In this document: piece by piece, positions 12,936-13,911 of the stretch
Layout: every line of letters begins with the position of its first letter
Numbering within the stretch: position 1 is the first letter of the stretch
Source: Eubacteriales bacterium
Lineage (GTDB): Bacteria; Bacillota; Clostridia; Oscillospirales; CAG-382
Assembly: GCA_028701715.1 (NCBI GenBank)
Contig: JAQVQF010000039.1
Span: forward strand, 1-13,911
Direction of reading: 5' to 3'
DNA: 13,911 nucleotides
Position numbers and translations under genes: made by a program
Notes under the pieces: generated by a model
What the model was told of the DNA's origin: nothing
What the model saw: the letters and a program-made list of their open reading frames with translations, nothing else
The model's database searches: none

Positions 12936-13911
12936 TTTTACGGATGGAATTGGGCGAACAAAGCTATGATATCGCCGTCGGACGAGGGCTGCTCGGCGAA
13001 GCGGGCAAACTTTTAAACCTGAAAAGAAAGGTATTGATAGTCACCGATACCGGCGTGCCCGACGAATATGCGAAAAAAGTTGCCGAGGCATGCCTGCATC
13101 CCGTTATATATACGTTTCCGCAGGGAGAGGACAGCAAGTGCTTTGACACATACAAGGCTTTGCTGACGGAGCTGGTCAGGCATGGCTTTACCCGCACGGA
13201 CTTTGTCGCGGCGGTGGGCGGAGGAGTCGTGGGCGATCTTGCGGGATTTGCCGCCGCCACCTATATGCGCGGGATAGATTTTTATAATTTACCGACAACC
13301 CTGCTTTCGCAGATAGATTCGTCGATAGGCGGCAAGACCGCAATAGATTTCGGCGGTTATAAAAACATAGTCGGCGCGTTTTATCAGCCGAAAAAGGTAA
13401 TAATCGATCCCGACGTGCTGGATACGCTGCCCGCAAGGCAGATTTCAAACGGATTCGCAGAGGCGATAAAAATGTCCCTGACGTCCGACGCGCAGCTGTT
13501 TTCGCTGTTCGAGAGCGGAGAATATCAAAGCAAGATCGAAGAGGTTATAATACGTTCTCTCAGAATTAAAAAGGAAGTCGTTGAAAAGGACGAAAAGGAA
13601 AACGGCTTGCGCAGGGTTTTGAATTTCGGTCATACCGTCGGTCACGCCATAGAAAGCACTGTGGCGGGATTGTATCACGGCGAATGCGTCGCTCTCGGAA
13701 TGCTTGTCATGTGTTCGGAAAAAGTTAAGCCCCGGCTTGCTGCGGTGCTGAAAAAAGTCGGGCTTCCCACTATGTACGATTATGATTACAATAAAATCGC
13801 GGATGCGATAGCTCATGACAAAAAAATGTCCGGCGACTTCATCACCGTTATATATGTTGACGAGGCAGGCAGCTGTGAAATGCGGACAATGCCCTTTGAG
13901 GAGCTGAAAAG
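12932..13911 (+). CDS. aroB: 3-dehydroquinate synthase (partial, C-terminus beyond right edge)
   Basis: The visible 326 residues cover most of the enzyme, which is usually about 340-360 residues. It converts DAHP to 3-dehydroquinate, the second step of the shikimate pathway, using NAD and a divalent metal. Seen are the NAD-binding GGGVVGDLAGFAAATYMRG (96-114), the PTTLLSQIDSSIGGKTAID segment (121-139), and the metal ligands Glu177 (GFAEAIK), His234 (LNFGHTVGH) and His249 (LYHGE). ATG 12932 is chosen for its overlap with the upstream stop. In-frame ATGs at 12920 and 12944 are alternatives, none with a strong ribosome site. The gene follows pheA and feeds the chorismate pool that PheA consumes. 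Confidence 0.95.
   Translation, partial: MILRMELGEQSYDIAVGRGLLGEAGKLLNLKRKVLIVTDTGVPDEYAKKVAEACLHPVIYTFPQGEDSKCFDTYKALLTELVRHGFTRTDFVAAVGGGVVGDLAGFAAATYMRGIDFYNLPTTLLSQIDSSIGGKTAIDFGGYKNIVGAFYQPKKVIIDPDVLDTLPARQISNGFAEAIKMSLTSDAQLFSLFESGEYQSKIEEVIIRSLRIKKEVVEKDEKENGLRRVLNFGHTVGHAIESTVAGLYHGECVALGMLVMCSEKVKPRLAAVLKKVGLPTMYDYDYNKIADAIAHDKKMSGDFITVIYVDEAGSCEMRTMPFEELK

Overview
The window looks like chromosomal DNA of a Gram-positive anaerobe of the Bacillota, most likely class Clostridia. The grounds are a tRNA-sensing T-box leader, a lipoprotein signal with a lipobox, strong AGGAG-type ribosome binding sites, sigma-A promoters of the TTGACA/TATACT type, and fused AroQ-type chorismate mutase/prephenate dehydratase. 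No rRNA, tRNA, CRISPR or transposase gene is visible.

Region 1 (1-6891) is an accessory block of small-molecule-modifying enzymes in two divergent operons. On the minus strand, a promoter near 1768-1797 drives an attenuated leader (a 36-codon upstream ORF and an intrinsic terminator), then a SAM methyltransferase, then a GNAT acetyltransferase fused in frame to a Nudix hydrolase that runs off the left edge. On the plus strand lie a P-loop kinase-like protein, a second SAM methyltransferase, a GrpB-APH fusion, a second APH-type kinase and a tandem double-Nudix protein. Three of the seven proteins are two-domain fusions. Two short ORFs flanking the GrpB-APH gene may be halves of one small gene split by its insertion.

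Region 2 (6892-11317) is a tryptophan-responsive operon. A consensus promoter leads into a T-box riboswitch whose specifier reads UGG (Trp). After the T-box terminator come about 160 bases packed with hairpins. They are followed by an L-2-hydroxyacid (lactate/malate family) dehydrogenase and a three-gene ABC importer of the TrpX/TrpY/TrpZ type (lipoprotein, permease, ATPase). A TTAATCG heptamer repeat lies between the lipoprotein and permease genes.

Region 3 (11318-13911) is aromatic amino-acid biosynthesis. A promoter and a well-initiated 78-codon leader ORF rich in Phe and Tyr codons (15 aromatic residues in 20) precede an intrinsic terminator and then pheA. This is an attenuator like those of enteric phe/trp operons, but in a Gram-positive setting. 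A 31-codon ORF then couples pheA to aroB, which is cut by the right edge.

Taken together, regions 2 and 3 import tryptophan and make chorismate-derived phenylalanine under two different charged-tRNA sensors: direct tRNA binding for Trp, and ribosome stalling for Phe/Tyr. Region 1 appears to be unrelated accessory DNA with its own, possibly drug-responsive, leader.
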